Assembly: GCF_013391765.2 (NCBI RefSeq)
Contig: NZ_JACBGI020000014.1
Location: 1 to 56,924 of the forward strand
DNA length: 56,924 nucleotides
Reading direction: 5' to 3'
DNA from: Thiomicrorhabdus heinhorstiae
GTDB lineage: Bacteria; Pseudomonadota; Gammaproteobacteria; Thiomicrospirales; Thiomicrospiraceae
This document shows, one piece after another, positions 25,249 through 32,769 of this stretch (the stretch's first letter is position 1; the number at the start of each line of letters is the position of its first letter). Below the pieces are notes generated by a model, which did not search any database, had not been told where the DNA came from, and saw nothing but the letters and a program-made list of their open reading frames with translations. The position numbers and the translations under genes are program-made.

Positions 25249-26424
25249 TTACAGACGTCCAAACAGCGACTGGATACTTTCAACTTCTCTACTTCTCTTA
25301 TACAGGGCGTCAACGCACGCCGGATCCAATTTCCAGCCGCTCATTTTATGTAGTTCGTCGAAGGCTTCCTGGTTGCTCCAAGCGTGTTTGTAAGGGCGTT
25401 CGGTGGTCAGGGCATCGAAAATGTCAGCGACCGAAGTAATCCGCGCTTCAATCGGAATTTCCTCACCTTTTAATCCCTCTTGATAACCTGATCCATCCAT
25501 GGCTTCGTGATGGTAGAGAACGATATTGAGAAGAATTTGCGCCTGATGAAGTTCTTCCAGCTGGAAGGTTTCGAGCTGTTTTCGAATCAGCGCCGCACCA
25601 TGCGAGACGTGGCTTTTCATAATGTCGAACTCGGCCACTGTCAGTTTTCCGGGTTTGAGAAGAATACTGTCCGGAATGGCGATTTTACCGACGTCGTGCA
25701 GCGGTGCGAATTGAAAAACATTCTCGATGAATTCGTCGTTAAGTTGATGGCTTTCGGCAATTTCCAACGCGATCAGTCTTGCATAGTGGGCTACCCGGTA
25801 AGTGTGCTCTTTGGTTTCGTTATCACGCAATCCGGTCAATTCGATCGTCGATTTCAAGGTCGCGTCCAGTACGGTGTGCATCTGATGGTCGAGTTGGATC
25901 ATGATGCCGATCAGGTCGGCAACGTAATTCAAGCGGTAGGCGACCTCTTCGGAAAAAACCGAAGGTTCTTTGGCATTGAAAAAGACAAAGCCGAAAAACT
26001 TGTCATGAAAAAAAATCGGATAGGTATAGCTTGAACGATAGCCGGATTGATAGATTTTTTGACTGTGTGTCTGTTTTGCCGAGCCGGCCAGGTTTTCCAG
26101 ATCGTCGATGATTCGCGGCGATCGTGTCCGGTAGCTTTCGCTCAGTGAAGCCGATTTGCCTAAAGGGAACTCGTAAAATTTCAGTGGATTGTCGCCGTAA
26201 GTGCTATTGCTGTAAGTTTTGAGCATGTCGGTAGCGTCATCATACAGTGCAACACTGATTCTTTCGATAAAGGGATGCTCTTTGCGCAAATAGTCATGCA
26301 GACTTCGCAGATCTTGAGTGAAGGTAGCGTTTTTACTGCTGTAGGTTAATGGCATGCCTATCCGTTTCCGTATCATCTTTTGGGTAAATATCAAGGTCAG
26401 GGATGTGCGCAGACAGTCGCACAC
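25249..26424 (-). CDS. GAF plus HD-GYP domain protein with GYQ variant
   Basis: This protein of up to 391 residues has an N-terminal GAF-like sensor (about 40-180) and a C-terminal HD-GYP domain (about 185-391), the family that hydrolyses c-di-GMP. The metal residues look intact: His207, HD at 243-244 (PLHDVGKIAIPD), His271 and His275, and HHE at 305-307. The name motif is altered: DGSGYQEGL reads GYQ at 313-315 instead of GYP. Activity may therefore differ. No start is well supported: GTG 26424, ATG 26376 and ATG 26355 all lack a good Shine-Dalgarno, and the longest is given as an upper bound. It converges with the PilZ-like gene. Confidence 0.85.
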   Translation of the reverse strand: MCDCLRTSLTLIFTQKMIRKRIGMPLTYSSKNATFTQDLRSLHDYLRKEHPFIERISVALYDDATDMLKTYSNSTYGDNPLKFYEFPLGKSASLSESYRTRSPRIIDDLENLAGSAKQTHSQKIYQSGYRSSYTYPIFFHDKFFGFVFFNAKEPSVFSEEVAYRLNYVADLIGIMIQLDHQMHTVLDATLKSTIELTGLRDNETKEHTYRVAHYARLIALEIAESHQLNDEFIENVFQFAPLHDVGKIAIPDSILLKPGKLTVAEFDIMKSHVSHGAALIRKQLETFQLEELHQAQILLNIVLYHHEAMDGSGYQEGLKGEEIPIEARITSVADIFDALTTERPYKHAWSNQEAFDELHKMSGWKLDPACVDALYKRSREVESIQSLFGRL

Positions 26425-26465
26425 CTTGACTCATTGAATATTAATCGGCATCCGTTTGAATTATT

Positions 26466-27410
26466 TTAACGCCGGTTTTTTTTATGTCGTGAGCGACGTT
26501 CTTTTTTGGCTTCTTCCCGGGCCTGTTTTTTTGCTTCTTTTTCAGCCCGAATTCGTTCGACTTCTTTCCATTCCTCTTCGATCATCTCAGGTGTCTCCAA
26601 GGTCATGGCGCCGAGTTTCATATCGCGGTATTCCATGATGAACAGCCTGGAAACCTTGTCCAGATCGACCATGCCGCCGCCGCGTAAACAGCCGCGTTGC
26701 CGACCGATATCTTCGAGAAGTTCGATATCGCTATGCGGTAATTCTGTGAGTTTAAAGCGCTCTTTGACCGCTGCAGGATAAGCTTGGAGAAAATATTCCG
26801 CTGCATAGGAGGCGATGTCGGGAAGCTCGAATGCGGTCTCTTTGATTCCGCCGGTAATCGCCAGTCGATAGCCGCTGTTTTCGTTTTCGATATTCGGCCA
26901 CAGCATACCGGGAGTATCGATAAGGATAATATTCTCTTCGAGCTTAATACGCTGCTGCTGTTTGGTGACCGCCGGTTCATTACCGGTTTTGGCAATGGTG
27001 CGTCCGGTGATGGCATTGATCAGTGTCGATTTGCCGACATTCGGAATTCCGATAATCAATGCATAAATGGTTTTAACGCTATCGGCTTTTTCCGGCACCA
27101 TTTTCTTGATTAATTGCAGTACCTGTTCGCGCTTATCCGATTGCTGGGCGTTGAAAGCCAAGGTTTTTACCTGTTTCTGTTGCTCCAGAAAATCCTGCCA
27201 CTCGCGGGTTTTTTCCGGGTCGGCCAGATCGGTCTTGTTGAGGATTTTGATGGTTGGTTTGTCTTTACGGATCTGCGCGACAAGAGGGTTTTCACTGCTG
27301 AAAGGAATGCGGGCATCCAGAACTTCGATGAAGACATCAACCTGATTAAAGATTTCGCGCACTTCTTTTTGCGCTTTGTGCATGTGTCCCGGATACCATT
27401 GAATCGCCAT
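26466..27410 (-). CDS. rbgA: Ribosome biogenesis GTPase, YlqF/RbgA type
   Basis: RbgA-type GTPases help mature the large ribosomal subunit. This 314-residue protein shows the circular permutation of the family: G4 NKTD (58-61) precedes G1 GIPNVGKS (121-128) and G3 DTPG (165-168). The N-terminus WYPGHMHKA is the standard opening. The C-terminus (about 280-314) is a highly charged Glu/Arg/Lys tail, likely for rRNA binding. It sits downstream of ndh with a 67-bp gap and no terminator, so it may be read from the same transcript. The last 45 bp before the HD-GYP gene hold no hairpin. Confidence 0.93.
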   Translation of the reverse strand: MAIQWYPGHMHKAQKEVREIFNQVDVFIEVLDARIPFSSENPLVAQIRKDKPTIKILNKTDLADPEKTREWQDFLEQQKQVKTLAFNAQQSDKREQVLQLIKKMVPEKADSVKTIYALIIGIPNVGKSTLINAITGRTIAKTGNEPAVTKQQQRIKLEENIILIDTPGMLWPNIENENSGYRLAITGGIKETAFELPDIASYAAEYFLQAYPAAVKERFKLTELPHSDIELLEDIGRQRGCLRGGGMVDLDKVSRLFIMEYRDMKLGAMTLETPEMIEEEWKEVERIRAEKEAKKQAREEAKKERRSRHKKNRR

Positions 27411-27477
27411 ATTTTACCCCTTAAATTTATTGCCCAAATTATAGCGGCTTCGCATCCTGTTTGGGGACTATGCGTTT

Positions 27478-28812
27478 TCAATAGAGCTTTAATTTCGGTT
27501 TAATGCGCTTTTCCAGCAGACTGCTGAGCCATATCCAGAAGAATTTACGGCCGCCGTACAGTGCCAGCTGATGCTGGCGATACAAGCTGGCATAGAGCCA
27601 ATAGGCGAGTTTGCCTTCGACCTGCCATTTGCGTTTGATCATCTGATTCAACAGCTGGCCTAGCGTTTTAAACGGACCCAATGAAACCAGCGTACCGTGG
27701 TCATAGTATTCGAAAGTCTGTAGTGGTTTGCGTTTTACGATGGCAATCAGGTTGTCGGCACAGAGTTTTGCCATTTGATGGGCGGCTTGTGCAGTTGGGG
27801 GCACCGGGCGTTGCGCTCCTTCGGGAGTGAAGCTGCAACAGTCGCCAATGGCAAAAATACGCTCTTCACCTTTCGCCAGTAAAGTCGCTTCGATTTCAAC
27901 CTGGTGAATGCGGTTGGTTTGCAGTCCAAGCCGGGATAAAAATTCTGCTGCTTTAATCCCGGCGGCCCAGACGATCAGGTCGCTATGAATCTCACCGCTG
28001 GAGGTTTGCAAGCTGTTGGCGTGCACCTCCTGCACCATGGTGTTGCAGAGGATTTTAACGCCTTGTTCTTCAAGGGTTTGTGCAGCTTTACCGGATACGG
28101 ATTCCGATAGAGCAGGAAGAATTCTGTCGGCGGCTTCAATCAAGTTGACTTCCAAGCTGCTATGGTGAATTTCGCGGATACCGAAACGTTCCAGTTGGTC
28201 GACCGCCTGATAGAGTTCGGCTGCCAGTTCGACACCCGTTGCTCCGGCTCCGACGATTGAAATAGTGACGGTGTCCGAGAGGTCTTCGGAGGTGTTTTCA
28301 CACGGCGTTTCCGGATCCATGTTAAGACAGTTTTCTTCGGAATATTGCATGAAGCGGTTTAAAAAGGTCAGGTGAAAATCTTCGGCCTCTTGTGCCGAAT
28401 CCAGACGATAACAATGTTCATGAACGCTGGCATTACCGAAATCGTTGGAGGAAGCTCCGATAGCGAGAACCAGATAATCGTAGTCGATAAAACGCTGTTG
28501 CAAGATCTGTTTGCCGTGATGGTCTTCGAGTGGGGCGAGAATCAGCTGGCGTTTCTCCTTGTCCAGACCGCACAGAGATCCCATACGAAAGTAGTAATGA
28601 TTTTCCGAAGAGTGGGCACGATAACTGATGGCTTCCAGACCGGTATCCAGGCTGCCGGATACCACTTCGTGCAATAAGGGTTTCCATAGATGGGTACGGT
28701 TGCGGTCGATCAGAGTGACTTCTGCCAGTCCATATTTACCGAGTTTCTGACCCAGACGGGTGGCAAGTTCCAAGCCGCCGGCACCGCCGCCGACAATAAC
28801 GATTTTCTTCAT
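27478..28812 (-). CDS. ndh: NAD(P)H:quinone dehydrogenase, type II
   Basis: Ndh oxidises NADH and reduces quinone without pumping protons. The 444-residue protein has an N-terminal FAD Rossmann motif (VGGGAGGLELA, 7-17), the second nucleotide motif VGAGATGVELAAE (about 188-200) and the FAIGDCC block near 320. The C-terminus is amphipathic and basic (RQHQLALYGGRKFFWIWLSSLL), typical for membrane attachment. The start has CGGAGGCGAAT upstream, a good ribosome site. The gene could also be a sulfide:quinone-like enzyme by fold, but the sequence reads as Ndh. Confidence 0.92.
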   Translation of the reverse strand: MKKIVIVGGGAGGLELATRLGQKLGKYGLAEVTLIDRNRTHLWKPLLHEVVSGSLDTGLEAISYRAHSSENHYYFRMGSLCGLDKEKRQLILAPLEDHHGKQILQQRFIDYDYLVLAIGASSNDFGNASVHEHCYRLDSAQEAEDFHLTFLNRFMQYSEENCLNMDPETPCENTSEDLSDTVTISIVGAGATGVELAAELYQAVDQLERFGIREIHHSSLEVNLIEAADRILPALSESVSGKAAQTLEEQGVKILCNTMVQEVHANSLQTSSGEIHSDLIVWAAGIKAAEFLSRLGLQTNRIHQVEIEATLLAKGEERIFAIGDCCSFTPEGAQRPVPPTAQAAHQMAKLCADNLIAIVKRKPLQTFEYYDHGTLVSLGPFKTLGQLLNQMIKRKWQVEGKLAYWLYASLYRQHQLALYGGRKFFWIWLSSLLEKRIKPKLKLY

Positions 28813-29145
28813 ATTCGCCTCCGTAGTTTGTTACGGGCTATCAAAATAACGATTACTGTTTATTCAAGTTAAAGCAAAGAGAGATATGAGCGATTTGTTG
28901 AAAGTTACGACGGTAATTTGCTGTTTAAAGCTTGTCCGACGTCGTTAAACTTCGATAATTGTTTTTGTCGTTTTTAAAGGGAAGAATATTATAAGTACTT
29001 TATCAGTTTATGGATTAGATGGGACAAGATTTGTCGTTTTCGGTCGGAACAAGTCGATAGTTTGGGAACAATTTTGATGGTGGTGAACACCGATTCGGAC
29101 TGAGAATTTCCGAATCGGCCTTAAATTAAAAGGGAGCGTAAAATG
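28813..29145. other. Intergenic region between proS and ndh
   Basis: No gene is visible. It holds the proS terminator at its right end and, at 29090-29118, a perfect 10-bp inverted repeat (CCGATTCGGA/TCCGAATCGG, 9-nt loop) without a T-tract on either strand. The ndh promoter is not obvious; TTGAAT near 28863 with a weak -10 is the best candidate. Confidence 0.5.
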
Positions 29146-29169
29146 CTACGCTTGCGTCCCTTTTAATTT
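29123..29169 (-). terminator. Long proS terminator overlapping the stop codon
   Basis: A perfect 13-bp arm AAATTAAAAGGGA (29123-29135) pairs with TCCCTTTTAATTT (29157-29169), and a nested GCGTA/TACGC hairpin lies within. The left arm of the minus-strand RNA contains the last codons of proS and its TAG, so translation to the stop would compete with folding. Confidence 0.8.
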
Positions 29170-30870
29170 CGTCATCAAAAAGTCGATGAAACCTTCGGCA
29201 GGAATATCCTGAGCTTTTTCATCGCGACGATATTTGTATTCGATTTCGCCTTTATCGAGGCCGCGCTCGCCGATGACGATGCGGTGCGGGATACCGATCA
29301 AATCCATATCCGAGAACATAACGCCAGGACGCTCCGCACGGTCATCCATCAAGACATCGACTCCTAGACCGACCAGCTGCTGGTAAAGCGCTTCGGTGGC
29401 TTCGGCAACACGAGGCGATTTATGCATCTGCATCGGAACGATACACACCTGGAAAGGTGCGATCGAATCCGGCCAGATAATGCCTCTTTCGTCATTGTTC
29501 TGTTCAATGGCCGCTGCGACCACGCGAGTAACCCCGATACCGTAACAACCCATTTCCAGAACCTGAGAGCGGCTGCTTTCGTTCTGAACGGTTGCATTCA
29601 AGGCGGTGGAGTATTTATTGCCCAGCTGGAAAATATGCCCGACTTCGATACCGCGACGGATTTCAATTTTCCCTTGACCGCACGGGCTAGGATCACCTTT
29701 AACCACATTACGAATATCGGCAATCAGGGTTGGAATCGCGTCACGGTCCCAGTTGGCACCGGTAAAGTGATAACCGTCTTCATTGGCACCGCAGACGAAA
29801 TCACTCATATGCGCGGCGCTACGGTCGACAATGACCGGGATACTTAGGCCGACTGGCCCGATGGAGCCGGCACTGCATCCGGCAGCGGCTTTAATTTCTT
29901 CGTCGCCGGCCATTTCGAAAGGTTCGGCAACCCATTCCAGTTTTTGCGCTTTAATTTCATTCAGTTCGTGATCACCGCGTACCACCAGAGCCACAATCGG
30001 CGCTGCTTCTTTCGCGCCTTTAACCAATAGTGTTTTGGCAACGGCTTTTTTCTTCAGCTGTAAGAAATCGCACACTTCTTCGATCGAGTGTTTGTTCGGC
30101 GTAGCAACTTTATCCAATTCCGCACTCGGAGCAGCACGTTCGCCGCGAGGTGCCAAGGCTTCTGCCAGCTCCACGTTAGCGGCAAAATCCGAACCTGTGG
30201 AAAAGGCGATATCGTCTTCGCCCGAGTCGGCCAGTACGTGGAATTCGTGCGAACCATCGCCACCGATTGAACCGGTATCGGCCTGTACCGGACGGAAATC
30301 CAGACCGATACGGCTGAAAATACGGTTATAGGCCTGATACATATCGTCGTAAGTCTGTTGCAAAGAGTCGCGATCCATATGGAAAGAGTAGGCGTCTTTC
30401 ATAATGAACTCGCGAGAGCGCATAACGCCGAAGCGTGGGCGGATTTCATCACGGAACTTGGTCTGAATCTGATAGAAATTCGCCGGTAATTGTTTGTAAC
30501 TGCGGATTTCGCGGCGTACCAGATCGGTAATGATCTCTTCGTGGGTCGGGCCAAGTACGAAATCACGCTGATGACGATCCTTGAAACGTAGTAATTCCGG
30601 GCCGTAATCAATACCGCGACCGGATTCTTCCCATAATTCCATCGGCTGAACGACCGGCATCAACAGTTCCTGAGCGCCGGCACGGTTCATCTCTTCGCGC
30701 ACAATGGCTTCCACTTTGCGCAAGACGCGCACGCCCAGCGGTAGCCAGTTGTAAAGACCGCCGGCCAGAGAACGGATCAGGCCGGCTCGAATCATCAATT
30801 GATGGCTGATAACAACTGCATCCGCAGGTGTTTCACGGGTAGTAGACAACAGTAAGTTGGAGGTTTTCAT
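29146..30870 (-). CDS. proS: Prolyl-tRNA synthetase
   Basis: ProS charges tRNA-Pro. From ATG 30870 it has 574 residues (E. coli 572) and begins [18 protein letters not shown], aligning with E. coli without gaps. Class II motif 2 ([17 protein letters not shown]) and motif 3 (GCYGIGVTR) are present, with the bacterial editing insertion (about 225-400). The frame is open 10 codons further to a TTG, but that extension is not conserved. The ribosome site at 30870 is weak. The terminator begins inside the final codons. ndh follows on the same strand after 333 bp. Confidence 0.97.
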   Translation of the reverse strand: MKTSNLLLSTTRETPADAVVISHQLMIRAGLIRSLAGGLYNWLPLGVRVLRKVEAIVREEMNRAGAQELLMPVVQPMELWEESGRGIDYGPELLRFKDRHQRDFVLGPTHEEIITDLVRREIRSYKQLPANFYQIQTKFRDEIRPRFGVMRSREFIMKDAYSFHMDRDSLQQTYDDMYQAYNRIFSRIGLDFRPVQADTGSIGGDGSHEFHVLADSGEDDIAFSTGSDFAANVELAEALAPRGERAAPSAELDKVATPNKHSIEEVCDFLQLKKKAVAKTLLVKGAKEAAPIVALVVRGDHELNEIKAQKLEWVAEPFEMAGDEEIKAAAGCSAGSIGPVGLSIPVIVDRSAAHMSDFVCGANEDGYHFTGANWDRDAIPTLIADIRNVVKGDPSPCGQGKIEIRRGIEVGHIFQLGNKYSTALNATVQNESSRSQVLEMGCYGIGVTRVVAAAIEQNNDERGIIWPDSIAPFQVCIVPMQMHKSPRVAEATEALYQQLVGLGVDVLMDDRAERPGVMFSDMDLIGIPHRIVIGERGLDKGEIEYKYRRDEKAQDIPAEGFIDFLMTKLKGTQA

Positions 30871-30997
30871 GGACGTTGCGGAACCTTGGAAATATGACAA
30901 AAAATAAGCGCGTATTTTAGCATGTTCATGCCGTTGGTGGCAGGGAGAATCGCAATTAGTCGGGTGGGATTGAAGTAGCTCTTGCCAGCGGAACTAT

Positions 30998-31537
30998 TTA
31001 TCTGGAAGCATTGCCGCCGGAGTTGTCGTTTTTCATTAAACGGTGTATCCACTGAATCAGGTGGAAATGGGAAATCAGCAGATAAAAGACCGTGCCGATC
31101 ATGATTCCGAGAATAATATTGCCGAGGAAAAAAGCCTGCCAGATATGCGGGAAAACTTCGTTAAACCACTGTGACGATCCTAAAGGAATATCGCCGAACT
31201 GGTCAAACAGATCGGGCGAGCCTAGAACCCAGGTTCCGAAAACATAACCGCCGTACCAGATCGGCCACATGGTAAGTGGATTGGTGATCCAAGCCAATGC
31301 GGTTGCCAGTGGAATATTGGCCCGCAGGTAATAAGCGAATATCGAACCGAGCACCATCTGGAACGGAACCGGTAGCATCATACAGAAGGCGCCGATAAAA
31401 CCGGCACGTGCAAACGACTTCCGATCTCCAACCCAGTAAACAGGATCTTTAAAACGCGGAAAGTGTTTGTTTAGAAAGACCGATCGCTTGGTTGCTCGGG
31501 CAATCTGATGAAACTTGAGTTTGATATATCGCAGCAT
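30998..31537 (-). CDS. DUF2062 membrane protein
   Basis: This 179-residue integral membrane protein belongs to DUF2062. After a basic N-terminus (KLKFHQIARATKRS) it has the family signature around 45-95 (GAFCMMLPVPFQMVLGSIFAYYLRANIPLATALAWITNP) with two hydrophobic segments and a further one at about 140-160. The function is unknown; some members lie next to lipid or glycan enzymes, but none is adjacent here. It lies 127 bp after proS on the same strand, transcribed toward it, and is divergent from the CHAD gene. Confidence 0.85.
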   Translation of the reverse strand: MLRYIKLKFHQIARATKRSVFLNKHFPRFKDPVYWVGDRKSFARAGFIGAFCMMLPVPFQMVLGSIFAYYLRANIPLATALAWITNPLTMWPIWYGGYVFGTWVLGSPDLFDQFGDIPLGSSQWFNEVFPHIWQAFFLGNIILGIMIGTVFYLLISHFHLIQWIHRLMKNDNSGGNASR

Positions 31538-31894
31538 CGGCTAATCATATCAGAAAACCTTAATTTCCATATGTTCATTACATTGAGGAAATATGACGGT
31601 TCGCCTTAGTTGAGTATTTGAGCCGCTGATTCAGTAAGAGAGGCATTAAATTTAGGTTCATTAGAACAGTAAGGTCGGTTGTGTTGCCAGCTTGAGCACC
31701 TCTTTTATTCTCATATTTCTCGCCTGTAACGAATGCGATCTGTCATAAAAATGTAAATAGAGGGAAAGAAGTTGATTTCAAACCAGTTTTAAGCGCTTTT
31801 CAGGTTTATTTAAATCAAGCGCGATAGATGAAAGTGAATAAATCCGTATACTCGGGAGGAAGAGGTACATAGCGTTTCAGTCAGGAGTGAAACA
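31538..31894. other. Divergent intergenic region (DUF2062 / CHAD)
   Basis: No gene or RNA is visible in these 357 bp. TATACT near 31847 could be a -10 for the CHAD gene, but no matching -35 lies 16-18 bp upstream. A long-spaced TTGATTT/AAATCAA pair is present near 31770-31818. Nothing else stands out. Confidence 0.4.
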
Positions 31895-32665
31895 ATGCGT
31901 AACGATTTCTCTGTTTTAAAACAGACCTATTTTTCCGATCCCCGAGAGATTGAAAATCTGCACAGTTTGCGGGTTCTGTTGCGTAAGATTCTCAGTATTG
32001 AAGAGCTTCAGCAGGAAGGCAATACTAATCTGGATGCTTTAAAAACCTTAATTAAACTCTCTAATCCTTTGCGCGATTTGGATGTATTTGAGCATCAGTG
32101 CATTGCGGAGCTGTTCGAGCAGGAAGAGGATCGTTTGCAGATAATCAATGCGGTTGAGCGCTATAGACAAAATTTTCTGCCTGAATTCGAACAGGCTTTA
32201 ATTTCCTTTCCCGAAGAGAGCGTTCCCGAACTTGCGGTACAAAAAGCCGGGACGTCTGCAGAGGGAACGGCAATCTTGTCAGAGAAAACTGTCGAAGAGA
32301 AAATTCGGCCGTTCCATAAAGAGTTTGCGAAGCTTGTGAAGAGTATACTGCGTGAACCGCATTCCGATGCAGCGCTGCATAAATTTCGCCTGCAAATCAA
32401 GAAGCTGCGTTATGACTTTGAGCACTGTATCAATTTGCAGCAGGAAAGTGATAAACGAGACCGTAAGTTGTTAAAACGCCTGCGTCGTCTGCAGACTCTG
32501 TTGGGTGATATTAATGATCGACGTCAGTGGCGTAAATGGTTGAAAAAACTCCAAGGTGAGGTGAGTGAATCGGTCTACGAGGAAGGTGTGCGCAGCCTTA
32601 AGAAACAGAGTAAGTTCCTGCGACATGCCCTGTTTGTGAAGTTAACCAAATATGCCAAGGGTTGA
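31895..32665 (+). CDS. CHAD domain protein
   Basis: This 256-residue helical, cationic protein matches the CHAD (conserved histidine alpha-helical) family. The core appears as LHSLRVLLRKI (24-34), LRDLDVFEHQ (57-66), and HKFRLQIKKLRYDFEH with LLGDINDRRQW near 165-210, the usual basic helices. CHAD domains bind polyphosphate and are often fused to a CYTH domain; this one stands alone, with no CYTH or polyphosphate kinase gene beside it. AGGAG lies 7 nt before ATG 31895. A bidirectional terminator follows, shared with the AsmA gene. Confidence 0.82.
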   Translation: MRNDFSVLKQTYFSDPREIENLHSLRVLLRKILSIEELQQEGNTNLDALKTLIKLSNPLRDLDVFEHQCIAELFEQEEDRLQIINAVERYRQNFLPEFEQALISFPEESVPELAVQKAGTSAEGTAILSEKTVEEKIRPFHKEFAKLVKSILREPHSDAALHKFRLQIKKLRYDFEHCINLQQESDKRDRKLLKRLRRLQTLLGDINDRRQWRKWLKKLQGEVSESVYEEGVRSLKKQSKFLRHALFVKLTKYAKG

Positions 32666-32711
32666 CGAATGCATCTTTCATGCAACGCCTGATGATCAAG
32701 ACAACTGGATA

Positions 32712-32750
32712 AAAAACGGCCTAAGAGAAAATTTACCTTAGGCCGTTTTT
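32712..32750. terminator. Bidirectional terminator between CHAD and AsmA genes
   Basis: AAAAACGGCCTAAG (32712-32725) pairs perfectly with CTTAGGCCGTTTTT (32737-32750) over an 11-nt loop. T-runs are present on both strands. Confidence 0.92.
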
Positions 32751-32769
32751 ATTAGTGATGAGGCGTAAA

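Noticed and set aside
31842-31852. TATACT as a promoter for the CHAD gene
   Set aside because: No acceptable -35 at 16-18 bp and no extended -10; left as a possibility only.
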